A model generated the notes under the pieces. It was not told the DNA's origin. It saw only the letters and a program-made list of their open reading frames with translations, and made no database searches. Both the position numbers and the translations under genes were made by a program. A stretch of 46,347 bases of DNA from DATARH01 sp050246595 (GTDB lineage Bacteria > Pseudomonadota > Alphaproteobacteria > ATCC43930 > CGMCC-115725). Shown in pieces: positions 16,810 to 23,934 of this stretch (the stretch's first letter is position 1; every line of letters begins with the position of its first letter). Where the stretch lies: assembly GCA_050246595.1 (NCBI GenBank), contig JBFWVT010000038.1, positions 1-46,347 on the forward strand. Direction: 5' to 3'.

Positions 16810-16842
16810 AGACGTGGGTGGCCGGGTCAAGCCCGGCTACGG
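16809..16842 (-). repeat. Right inverted repeat of GIY-YIG cassette
   Basis: Begins AAGACGTGGGTGGCCGGGTC and continues AAGCCCGGCTACGG. It is the reverse complement of the left arm with two mismatches, keeping the 7-bp core of the stem except at its outermost pair. Its first A is the last base of the nuclease TGA stop. Confidence 0.9.
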
Positions 16843-16906
16843 GGTTATAGGATGTTCCCGCGAGATGCTGCGCGGAATCAAAGCTCGCGGCCGTGGCTTG
16901 CGCTAA
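16843..16906 (+). pseudogene. Orphan duplicate of acyl-CoA dehydrogenase C-terminus
   Basis: Directly after the right repeat, the frame ending in the TAA at 16904-16906 reads VIGCSREMLRGIKARGRGLR. The upstream dehydrogenase ends GGTREVLRGIIARGLGLR. From the R of TREV/SREM to the end, 12 of 16 positions agree when the first T/S is included, with many synonymous differences in DNA. So this is a diverged second copy of the 3' end, not a recent duplication. It is either the displaced original end of the gene or the remnant of a second dehydrogenase gene. Confidence 0.75.
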
Positions 16907-16922
16907 GTAACTGCGAACGTGA

Positions 16923-17234
16923 ATGATGACTCCTGAAGCTGTACGTATCGAGATACAGCAACACGTGCGCCGCATTGTTGGGCTTTTTGCAAGTGACGGC
17001 CGCAAGCTGGCTCTGCAACGTGCGGCTCACGCACTACAGATACCCGAAAACCGAGTGAAGGCACTTTTCTATGGAGAAGCCAGACGGATTGATGCCCATG
17101 AGGCCGACAATATCCGTGCCTACATCAAGGCGGCTGAAAAGCTTATCCAAGCGCGGGCGCAATACGAAGCCCAGTGCAGGGAGTTTGTCGAAACACATTC
17201 CCTCTCGGGCCTAAACGGCAGAGAGGAGAATTAA
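16923..17234 (+). CDS. Hypothetical protein, 103 aa, foreign base composition
   Basis: No family recognised with confidence. The product is helical and charged; RAAHALQIPENRVKALFYGE looks like a helix-turn-helix, followed by a long helix (EADNIRAYIKAAEKLIQARA). Two tandem ATGs open the frame at 16923/16926. The DNA is much less GC-rich than neighbouring genes, with codons such as GTA, ATA and TTT that are rare nearby, suggesting transfer. It sits between the GIY-YIG cassette scar and the acyl-CoA synthetase gene, with 13 bp to the latter. It might be a DNA-binding or phage-derived protein; that is a guess. Confidence 0.7.
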   Translation: MMTPEAVRIEIQQHVRRIVGLFASDGRKLALQRAAHALQIPENRVKALFYGEARRIDAHEADNIRAYIKAAEKLIQARAQYEAQCREFVETHSLSGLNGREEN

Positions 17235-17247
17235 CGCAGGCCATCTA

Positions 17248-19380
17248 ATGCCCGATCTTCGTCCCCTCCTAGCCCCGGACAGCGTCGTCATCGTCGGCGC
17301 CGCGGCCGACGATTCATTGCGCGGCCGTCTGACAAAACAGCTTGTCGAGCACGCCTACCCCGGCCGGGTCTACCCGGTCACCCGCAGCCAGAAGGAGGTG
17401 CTCGGGCACCAGGCCTACGCCACGGTCGCCGAAATACCCGAAGCTGCCGACCTCGCCGTCATCCTGGTGCCGGCGGCGCATGTCGTCTCGACGATCGAGC
17501 AATGCGGCGCGCGCGGCGTCAAGGCGGCGGTCGTCATCAGCTCCGGTTTCGGCGAGGAGAAAAGCGACGAGGCGGCGGCTCGCGACACCGCCCTGCGCGA
17601 TATAGCTTCGCGCACCGGCATGGTCATCGCCGGGCCGAACTCGGAGGGTCTCGTCAATCCGCTCAAGCCGCTGGTCGCGACATTCAGCCCGGTGTTTCAT
17701 GACCACACCGTCCCGCTATTGTCAGAAGGCAGCCGCGCCCGGCCGATTGCGGTCAGTTGCCAGTCCGGCGCGCTGACCTACGCCTTTCTGTCGCGCGGTC
17801 GCGACCGCCAATTGCAATTCACCTATCAGGTCAGCGCCGGCAACCAGACCGTGCTCGAAGCCCATGACTATGTCGATTGGGTGCTCGACGCCGGCGGCGC
17901 CGATATCTTCATGTGTTATCTCGAAGGTATTCGCGACCCTTCCCGCTTCCGCGCCGTGGCCGACAAGGCGGCCCGCGCCGGCAAGCCTGTCATCGTCGCC
18001 AAGGTCGGTCGCTCCGATGCCGGCCGCCGCGCCGCATCATCGCATACCGGTGCGCTGGCGCATGCCGGTTCGGCCGACGACGCGATCTTTCGCCATCACG
18101 GCATCATCCGCGGCGAGGACCTCGACCACATGGTCGATGTCGCGACCGCCTTTGCCTATTGCCGGCCGCCGCGCGGCAACCGGGTCGCGATCATCACCGG
18201 CTCGGGCGGCAGCGCGGTCTGGATGGCCGATATATTGTCGGCGCACGGTCTCGAATTGCCGGTCATCGAGGAGGATATCCAGCGCCGGCTGATGACGATG
18301 CTGCCGTCCTACGCTTCGGCGTTGAACCCGATCGATGCGACCGCGCAGGCGATCGGCGAGGTCGGGTATGGGCCGATGGTCGAGCTGGTGCGCCAGTCCG
18401 AGCGCATCGACACGATCCTGCTGATCAGCTCGCTCGCAAACGAAAGCCGCGCCCGGAAAATGGCCGACGAGTTGGCGCCGATCACCGCGACGGTAGAAAA
18501 ACCGATCCTGATGACGACCTACACGACCGCGACCCCGGTCGCGATCGCCACCCTGGCCCGCGCCGGCATCCCCTGCTACACATCGATGCCGAGTTGCGCC
18601 CGCGCGATCCGCGCGTTGGTCGATTACGGCGCGTTCCGCGAGCGTCTGGCCCGCCGCTCGGCCGAACCCCCTCCCCCGCCCGTCCGCCGCGACGAGGTCG
18701 CCCGCGCGCTGTCATTGCCCGGCTCGGTGCTGACCGAACACGGATCGAAGGCACTGCTGGCGCGCTACGGCGTGCCGCTCCTACCCGAGACGCTGGCCAA
18801 AAGCGAGGGCGACGCGGTCGCGGCGGCCGCCGGGATCGGCGGCACGGTGGCGCTCAAGGTGCAGTCCCCCGACATCCTGCATAAGACCGAATCCGGCGCG
18901 GTGCTGCTCGGCTTAAGCAGCGACGACGCCGTCCGCGACGGCTACCGCACCGTGCTGTCGCGCGCCAAGGCGGCGCACCCGAATGCGCATGTCGAGGGGG
19001 TGCTGGTGCAGGCGATGGCGCGGCCGGGGGTCGAGATGATCCTCGGCGTCACCCGCGACCCGACTTACGGCCCGATGCTGATGGCCGGTCTCGGCGGCAT
19101 TCATGTCGAGGTGTTGCGCGACGTCGCCTTCGCCCCGGTGCCGCTCGGCCGCGACGACGCGGCGCGGCTTTTGGGCGAACTGCGCGGCGCCGCGCTGCTC
19201 GACGGGGTGCGCGGCGCCAGGCCGGCCGACCGCGACGCGCTGGTCGATCTGATCGTCGCGCTGTCGCGCTTCGCCGCCGACCACGCCGATGCCGTCGCCG
19301 AAATCGATCTGAACCCGGTCATTGTCCACCCGGCCGGCGAGGGTCTGACGGTTGTGGACGCGCTGATCGTCAAGCGCTGA
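17248..19380 (+). CDS. Acetate--CoA ligase (ADP-forming) family acyl-CoA synthetase
   Basis: 710 aa in one chain. Residues 1-130 are a CoA-binding Rossmann domain (LLAPDSVVIVGAAADD, HAYPGRVYPVTRSQKEVLGH, AADLAVILVPAAHV); about 140-470 is the succinyl-CoA-ligase-like region with the phosphoryl-carrier His in SSHTGALAHAGSADD (H266); about 480-710 is an ATP-grasp domain (KALLARYGVPLLPETLAKSE, VALKVQSPDILHKTESGAVL, ILGVTRDPTYGPMLMAGLGG and EIDLNPVIVHPAGEG). Such enzymes interconvert an acyl-CoA and the free acid with ADP/ATP. With the dehydrogenases upstream and the enoyl-CoA hydratase downstream, it fits activation or release of an organic acid in a beta-oxidation-like route. Substrate cannot be told. 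Confidence 0.92.
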   Translation: MPDLRPLLAPDSVVIVGAAADDSLRGRLTKQLVEHAYPGRVYPVTRSQKEVLGHQAYATVAEIPEAADLAVILVPAAHVVSTIEQCGARGVKAAVVISSGFGEEKSDEAAARDTALRDIASRTGMVIAGPNSEGLVNPLKPLVATFSPVFHDHTVPLLSEGSRARPIAVSCQSGALTYAFLSRGRDRQLQFTYQVSAGNQTVLEAHDYVDWVLDAGGADIFMCYLEGIRDPSRFRAVADKAARAGKPVIVAKVGRSDAGRRAASSHTGALAHAGSADDAIFRHHGIIRGEDLDHMVDVATAFAYCRPPRGNRVAIITGSGGSAVWMADILSAHGLELPVIEEDIQRRLMTMLPSYASALNPIDATAQAIGEVGYGPMVELVRQSERIDTILLISSLANESRARKMADELAPITATVEKPILMTTYTTATPVAIATLARAGIPCYTSMPSCARAIRALVDYGAFRERLARRSAEPPPPPVRRDEVARALSLPGSVLTEHGSKALLARYGVPLLPETLAKSEGDAVAAAAGIGGTVALKVQSPDILHKTESGAVLLGLSSDDAVRDGYRTVLSRAKAAHPNAHVEGVLVQAMARPGVEMILGVTRDPTYGPMLMAGLGGIHVEVLRDVAFAPVPLGRDDAARLLGELRGAALLDGVRGARPADRDALVDLIVALSRFAADHADAVAEIDLNPVIVHPAGEGLTVVDALIVKR

Positions 19381-19399
19381 TTTGGCTGAAAGAAAGTAA

Positions 19400-19569
19400 T
19401 TTAACGCAAAGGGCGCAAAGGATACGCAAAGGACGCGAAGGAATAGTTGGCGCGAAGCGCCGACTCCTCTGACACGCCTTCGGTCTATGGCAATTGTTAT
19501 TGGGCGCTGCGCGCCCTCAGGAAGTAACCTTCGCGTCCTTTGCGTATCCTTTGCGCCCTTTGCGTTAAA
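19400..19569. repeat. Element with perfect 42-bp terminal inverted repeats
   Basis: The left arm (19400-19441) starts TTTAACGCAAAGGGCGCAAA and the right arm (19528-19569) ends GCCCTTTGCGTTAAA; all 42 positions pair. The arms themselves are built of a short iterated unit (CGCAAAGG). An 86-nt centre (19442-19527) contains minor hairpins such as GGCGCGAAGCGCC. There is no ORF of note. It fills the gap between the acyl-CoA synthetase and enoyl-CoA hydratase genes and ends 38 bp before the latter's start. It resembles a MITE or a large transcribed hairpin. Confidence 0.92.
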
Positions 19570-19607
19570 GTGCTTCTTTGCTGAATCCCCGAACCAAGGA
19601 GTCCCCG

Positions 19608-20405
19608 ATGACCGACTACACCGGCTTCACCGAAATTGCGGTTACGACCGACGGCCTTGTCGCGACCGTCGAGATCCGCCGGCCGCCGAACAATTTCTTC
19701 GATGCGGCGCTGATCGCCGAGATCGGTCAGGCGTTCGAACGCATCGACGCCGATCCCGCGATCCGCACGATCGTGCTCGCCGCGGAGGGCCGTCATTTCT
19801 GCGCCGGTGCCAATTTTTCGGAGCGCATGGATACCGGCACCGTGCAGGAATCCGCGCGCAGCGGCGGGGGCAAGCACCTCTACAAGGAAGCAATCCGCCT
19901 GTTCCGCACACAAAAACCTGTCGTCGGCGCGATCCACGGCGCGGCGATCGGCGGCGGGCTCGGCCTCGCGCTCGTCCCGGATTTCCGTGTCACCTGCGAG
20001 GAGGCGCGGTTCAGCGCCAATTTCAACCGGCTCGGCTTTCATCCCGGCTTTGGTCTGACCGTGACCTTGCCGCGCCTCGTCGGACCGCAGCAGGCGGCGC
20101 TGCTGTTCTACACCGGCCGCCGCATCTCCGGTGGCGAGGCGGTGCGCATCGGTCTCGCCGACCAGCTCGTGCCGCAGGCCGAGGTGCGGACCGCCGCGCA
20201 GGCGCTGGCGCTCGAAATCGCGCAATCCTCGCCGCTCGCCGTGCTCGCGACCCGAGAGACCTTGCGCCGCGGGCTGATCGACGCAGTCGAGGCCGCTACC
20301 GAGCGCGAGCTTGTCGAACAGGACTGGCTGCGCCGCACCGAGGATTTCCGCGAGGGCATCAAAGCCTACGGCGAGCGCCGCCTGCCCGATTTCAAGGGAC
20401 GCTGA
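19608..20405 (+). CDS. Enoyl-CoA hydratase/isomerase family protein
   Basis: 265 aa from the ATG at 19608, which follows AAGGAG. The crotonase fold is clear: LVATVEIRRPPNNFFDAAL, the first oxyanion-hole strand GRHFCAGANFSERM, the second HGAAIGGGLGLALVPDFRV, and FNRLGFHPGFGLTVTLPRLV. Hydration of an enoyl-CoA in the same route as the dehydrogenases upstream is likely. In FNRLGFHPGFG the usual second acidic residue of the hydratase pair is not obvious, so isomerase or hydrolase activity is possible. Confidence 0.92.
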   Translation: MTDYTGFTEIAVTTDGLVATVEIRRPPNNFFDAALIAEIGQAFERIDADPAIRTIVLAAEGRHFCAGANFSERMDTGTVQESARSGGGKHLYKEAIRLFRTQKPVVGAIHGAAIGGGLGLALVPDFRVTCEEARFSANFNRLGFHPGFGLTVTLPRLVGPQQAALLFYTGRRISGGEAVRIGLADQLVPQAEVRTAAQALALEIAQSSPLAVLATRETLRRGLIDAVEAATERELVEQDWLRRTEDFREGIKAYGERRLPDFKGR

Positions 20406-20420
20406 GACGAAGCGGAGCAT

Positions 20421-20500
20421 GTAGGACGGGTGAGGGAAGCGTAACCCGCCTCCAGGGATGCCGGGAGGATGGCGGATTGCGCTTTGCTCATCCGCCCTAC
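20421..20500. repeat. Palindromic repeat (GTAGG..CGGRTG family)
   Basis: GTAGGACGGGTG at 20421 is mirrored by CATCCGCCCTAC ending at 20500, and AAGCGTAACCCGCC inside by GGCGGATTGCGCTT. A single arm of the same family appears at 31391-31421. It lies between the convergent enoyl-CoA hydratase and squalene/phytoene-synthase-like genes and could serve as a bidirectional hairpin. Confidence 0.8.
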
Positions 20501-20512
20501 GACCGACTCCGG

Positions 20513-21439
20513 CTAGAACCGGTTGCGCAGCGCCGCCAGAGCAAGCCGCCAGCTTTGCAGCGGGTCCGGTGCGGCCAGTTCCGGCGCGAACGGATTGCAG
20601 CCGGCGCGTTTCAGACGCAGCAGAAACCGATCGGCGATCACCGCCGGCAACAGCGCCGCGCGCGCCCGTCGCGGGGTTTGGCCCCTGTGTTGCCGCCCGG
20701 CCGCCAGATGCGTTGCCGCCGCCTCGGCCAGCTCCGCCGTCGCGCTGCGCAATGCCGGCGTGTCGCGACGCCTCGCATAGCTCGCCGGATCGACGCTGGC
20801 CCGCGCCGCAATATCCTGCGGGATATACGAACATCCGGAAGCGGCATGGAACGGCATTGCCCGCAGCAGCCCGGCGAGCGCGTAGGCGACCCCGACCTCG
20901 CGCACGGCCGCAACCGTCGCCGTCGCGGCGGCCCCGAGCGCCTCCAGCGCCAGAAACAGCAGCGCCGACGCGGTGCCCTCGGCATAATCGACCAGCGCCG
21001 CGAGATCGGCCGGCGGCGTGTCGGCAAGATCGCGTTCGCGCGTGTCGATGATCCGGTCGAAATGCGCCCGCGACAGATCGAACTCGGCGATCGCCGCAAT
21101 GAGCGGCTGCACGATTTCGTGCCGCCGCGCCGGTGCGCCCGAATAGGCCGCGTCAATGACCTCGCGCCACCATTGCAGCCGGATCTGGCCAAGCATCGGT
21201 TGGGTCACGATTTCGCGTATCCGCGCAACCTCGTAATTGAACGCATAAAGCGCGAACAGCGCCTCCCGACGGTCGGCGGGGGCAAACAGCGCCGTCTGAT
21301 AGCGGTCGCGGTCGTGGCGGCGCACGATCGCGCCCGCGGCCGAGAGACCTTCCGCCGATACACTCGGCGCGAAACGCGGCGTCGCGGCGTTATCGAGCAA
21401 ACGCCCCTTGCGCGTTTCGGCGCCGACACTATCCTGCAT
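20513..21439 (-). CDS. Squalene/phytoene-synthase-fold protein, NDUFAF6-like
   Basis: 308 aa from the ATG at 21439. It contains DRYQTALFAPADRREALFAL, YAFNYEVARIREIVTQPMLG and QIRLQWWREVIDAAYSG, which characterise the alphaproteobacterial members related to mitochondrial complex I assembly factor NDUFAF6. The aspartate-rich DXXXD prenyl-diphosphate motifs of true phytoene synthases are not evident at the expected places, so carotenoid synthesis is unlikely. In related genomes the gene lies near secDF and a Mth938-like (NDUFAF3) gene, as here (22562-23885). A complex I assembly role is inferred from homology to the mitochondrial factor. Divergent from sodB with 52 bp between starts. Confidence 0.85.
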   Translation of the reverse strand: MQDSVGAETRKGRLLDNAATPRFAPSVSAEGLSAAGAIVRRHDRDRYQTALFAPADRREALFALYAFNYEVARIREIVTQPMLGQIRLQWWREVIDAAYSGAPARRHEIVQPLIAAIAEFDLSRAHFDRIIDTRERDLADTPPADLAALVDYAEGTASALLFLALEALGAAATATVAAVREVGVAYALAGLLRAMPFHAASGCSYIPQDIAARASVDPASYARRRDTPALRSATAELAEAAATHLAAGRQHRGQTPRRARAALLPAVIADRFLLRLKRAGCNPFAPELAAPDPLQSWRLALAALRNRF

Positions 21440-21491
21440 CCTCACTGATGTCCGCCAATCAACCTCAGGTAAAAGGACGGAAAGGACAGTC

Positions 21492-22094
21492 ATGGCTTTC
21501 GAACTGCCTCCCCTCCCCTATCCGAAAAACGCGCTTGAGCCGCACACTTCGGCGCAGACGCTCGACTTCCATCATGGCAAGCACCACCAGGCCTATGTGA
21601 CCAATCTGAACAATCTGGTCAAAGGCACGCCGATGGAAAACCAGTCGCTCGAAGAGATCATCCGGGCGACCGCCAACGACCAGTCGAAATCCGGCATCTT
21701 CAACAACGCCGCGCAGGTGTGGAACCACACCTTTTTCTGGAACTGCATGAAGCCGAATGGCGGCGGCAACCCGAGCGGCGACATCGCGCAGGCGATCGAC
21801 CGCGATCTCGGCGGGTTGCAGAAATTCAAGGACGATTTCAAGGCGCGCGCCGTCGGCCAGTTCGGCAGCGGCTGGGCCTGGCTTGTCGCCAGCGGCGGCA
21901 AACTGTCGATCACCAGCACGCCGAATGCGGTCAACCCGATGGCGCAGGGCCAGACCGCGCTGCTGACCTGCGATGTGTGGGAGCACGCCTATTACCTCGA
22001 TTACCAGAACCGCCGGCCCGATTTTGCGCAGGCGTTTCTCGACCACCTGATCAACTGGGACTTTGTCGCCCAGAATCTGGCGCAGGCGAAGTAG
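21492..22094 (+). CDS. sodB: Superoxide dismutase, iron type
   Basis: 200 aa, the normal length. Metal ligands are in DFHHGKHHQAYV (first His), WNHTFFWNC (second His) and DVWEHAYYLDYQNR (Asp and third His). The Gln in NNAAQVWNHTF, the position that distinguishes Fe- from Mn-enzymes, and the overall sequence favour the Fe form. The start at 21492 follows AAAGGACAG. There is no signal peptide, so it is cytosolic; it converts superoxide to peroxide and oxygen. Confidence 0.97.
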   Translation: MAFELPPLPYPKNALEPHTSAQTLDFHHGKHHQAYVTNLNNLVKGTPMENQSLEEIIRATANDQSKSGIFNNAAQVWNHTFFWNCMKPNGGGNPSGDIAQAIDRDLGGLQKFKDDFKARAVGQFGSGWAWLVASGGKLSITSTPNAVNPMAQGQTALLTCDVWEHAYYLDYQNRRPDFAQAFLDHLINWDFVAQNLAQAK

Positions 22095-22130
22095 CCGGCC
22101 CAAACACTGGTAGCGGCTCGAAGCGACCGC

Positions 22131-22206
22131 AGTCCCGGCGAAAGCCGGGACCCATTCTTCCGCTTACGAGATGTTGACGGATGGATCCCGGCTTTCGCCG
22201 GGGTTA
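22131..22206. repeat. Double-hairpin intergenic repeat after sodB
   Basis: Two short stem-loops face each other: AGTCCCGGCGAAAGCCGGGA at 22131 and GGATCCCGGCTTTCGCCGGG ending at 22202. Each contains CCCGGC/GCCGGG stems around GAAA or TTTC. No long T-run follows. Its place just past the sodB stop suggests transcript 3'-end stabilisation or a mobile palindrome. Confidence 0.75.
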
Positions 22207-22275
22207 CGGAATTTTTGGATCAATTTGGCTGACACCTCCTCGAATACAACCTCGGCGGGATTGCTTTGCGCCCTT

Positions 22276-22509
22276 CTACAGCCGCCGTCCGGTATCGAGC
22301 AGCACGGCGGTGTATTCGCGATAGCTGATCCCCAGCGCCTCGGCGCGCGCGAGGCGGGCGAGCGCGATCTCGCGCGGCGGCGTTTTCCAGGCGCGGGCAT
22401 GCGCCTTTTTCCAACAGTGCCGGCGCCACCCCGCTCCGGGATCAAGCGGCGGCCCGCCATTATGGCCGATGCCGAAACAAGCGGCAGACTCTGCATCGAA
22501 ATCAGGCAT
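22276..22509 (-). CDS. Small alphaproteobacterial protein with GHNGGPPLD motif
   Basis: 77 aa from the ATG at 22509 (the frame extends to 22545). It carries FGIGHNGGPPLD followed by WRRHCWKKAHARAWKTPPRE and ALGISYREYTAVLLDTGRRL, a pattern I know from numerous small uncharacterised alphaproteobacterial proteins. No signal peptide or membrane segment. Function unknown. It follows the Mth938-like gene on the same strand, 52 bp away. Confidence 0.7.
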   Translation of the reverse strand: MPDFDAESAACFGIGHNGGPPLDPGAGWRRHCWKKAHARAWKTPPREIALARLARAEALGISYREYTAVLLDTGRRL

Positions 22510-22561
22510 GGAGGGGCTCCACCTGTGGTGCCCCTGACGCAGCAAATTCCGTGCCGCCTGC

Positions 22562-22927
22562 TTACACCGGCGGCAACAGCGCGGCGGCGATGCGGCGGTC
22601 CTCGGCCGCCAGCATGTTGTAGGTGCGGCAGGCCGCCCCGGTATCCATCGGCTCGATCGCGATCCCGGCCGCCTTCAGCGCGCCGCGCAATTCCGCGCCG
22701 ACCGGCGCAGTGCGCCGTCCGCAGCCGAGCAGCAGAAGCTCGACACCGCCATGCGCCAGGACCGGCGCCAACCCCTCGATTGTAAACGCCGCCTCCGTCC
22801 ACACCTCGGTGCGGTCGGGAAACACCAGCACCGGACCGAGATGGATCGTGCCGCTGACCCGGAACCCGCTCGCCGCGTAGCGTTCGATGACCTGCCGCCC
22901 GGTATGGACCTGCGCGATGAGCTGCAT
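22562..22927 (-). CDS. Mth938-like domain protein (NDUFAF3 homologue)
   Basis: 121 aa. Family pattern: VIERYAASGFRVSGTIHLGP, VLVFPDRTEVW, LAPVLAHGGVELLLLGCGRR, and GIAIEPMDTGAACRTYNMLA, ending EDRRIAAALLPP. The human relative NDUFAF3 is a complex I assembly factor, and alphaproteobacterial versions are known to sit next to secDF, exactly as here (7 bp after the secF stop). It is probably the last gene of a yajC-secD-secF unit. A cytosolic or membrane-peripheral role in respiratory complex assembly is inferred. Confidence 0.9.
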   Translation of the reverse strand: MQLIAQVHTGRQVIERYAASGFRVSGTIHLGPVLVFPDRTEVWTEAAFTIEGLAPVLAHGGVELLLLGCGRRTAPVGAELRGALKAAGIAIEPMDTGAACRTYNMLAAEDRRIAAALLPPV

Positions 22928-22934
22928 CGCCGCC

Positions 22935-23885
22935 TCAGCGCGATGCCCGCTTGGCCGATGCGGTCTCCGGCTCGGCTTCCTTCGCGATCGCGCGCCGGTT
23001 GGGCTGGATGTAATAGAGCAGCGGCGCGGCGATAAAGAGAGACGAGTAGATGCCGATAAGTATGCCCCACAACAGCGCGATGCTGAACCCGCGCAACACC
23101 TCGCCGCCGAACAGCAGCAGCGACAGGACCGCGAGCAGTGTCGTCGTCGCGGTGATGATTGTTCGCGAAAGCGTTTCGTTCAGCGCCAGATTGATCAGGT
23201 CGCGCAACGGCATCGTGCGGTATTTCCGCATCGCCTCGCGCATTCTGTCGAAGATCACGACCGTATCGTTGACCGAATACCCGGCAACCGTCAGGACCGC
23301 CGCCAAGGTCGTCAAATTGAATTCGAGCTGCAACAGCGCAAACAGACCGACCGTCGTCGTGACGTCGTGCAGGGTGGCAACCATCGCCGTGACCCCGAAC
23401 TGCCACTCGAAGCGAAACCAGACATAAGCGGCGATCCCCAGCAAGGCCAGCACGGTCGCCAGAACGCCGGCCTCGATCAATTCGCTGCCGACGCTGGGAC
23501 CGACCACCTCGACGCGCCGGTAGTCGATGTTGGGGCCAAGCGCCTCGCGCACCGCCTGCACTGCCTGCATCTGCGCCGCGTCGCCGCCGGGCTGCTGGGC
23601 GAAACGGATCAGCACGTCCGACGGTCCGCCGAATTCCTGTAACGTGATCTCACCAAGGTTCAGCGCGTTGAGCTTTGCCCGCATCTCCCCGAGATCGGCC
23701 GGCCCGGTCGTCACGCGGGCCTCGATCAGCGTGCCGCCGAGAAAATCGATGCCGTAATTGAGACCGGGGGTTATCACCACCGCCAGGGTCAGCACCGACA
23801 GCAGGGCGGAAAACACAAAGGCGGGAATGTGCCAGCGCATAAAGTCGATCTTTGGCACGCGCCGGATGGTAATCAGCGGTTTCAT
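22935..23885 (-). CDS. secF: Protein translocase subunit SecF
   Basis: 316 aa. TM1 is near VFSALLSVLTLAVVITPGLN, followed by the signature GIDFLGGTLIEARV; the periplasmic domain reaches about residue 130; the C-terminal membrane block includes FRFEWQFGVTAMVATLHDVT, TVAGYSVNDTVVIFDRMRE and the last helices ending near IYSSLFIAAPLLYYI. Six membrane segments are expected. With SecD it uses the proton gradient to help SecYEG export proteins. It follows secD by 49 bp. Confidence 0.97.
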   Translation of the reverse strand: MKPLITIRRVPKIDFMRWHIPAFVFSALLSVLTLAVVITPGLNYGIDFLGGTLIEARVTTGPADLGEMRAKLNALNLGEITLQEFGGPSDVLIRFAQQPGGDAAQMQAVQAVREALGPNIDYRRVEVVGPSVGSELIEAGVLATVLALLGIAAYVWFRFEWQFGVTAMVATLHDVTTTVGLFALLQLEFNLTTLAAVLTVAGYSVNDTVVIFDRMREAMRKYRTMPLRDLINLALNETLSRTIITATTTLLAVLSLLLFGGEVLRGFSIALLWGILIGIYSSLFIAAPLLYYIQPNRRAIAKEAEPETASAKRASR

Positions 23886-23934
23886 CGATGCTCAGCTGTT
23901 ATCGTATCGAGACGGAGGATGGCGCGCCGGCGGG

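Larger units (their letters stand above)
16455..16842. mobile_element. GIY-YIG cassette bounded by 34-bp inverted repeats (candidate mobile element)
   Basis: 388 bp made of a left arm, a GIY-YIG nuclease gene and a right arm. The arms match at 32 of 34 positions in inverted orientation. The right arm starts on the last base of the nuclease stop codon, so the cassette contains nothing but the gene and its repeats. ATAGGA occurs 6 bp outside the left arm (16443-16448) and 4 bp outside the right arm (16847-16852), a possible but weak target duplication. The cassette follows an acyl-CoA dehydrogenase stop codon by 31 bp and is followed by a duplicate of that gene's end. Mobility is inferred, not shown. 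Confidence 0.6.
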
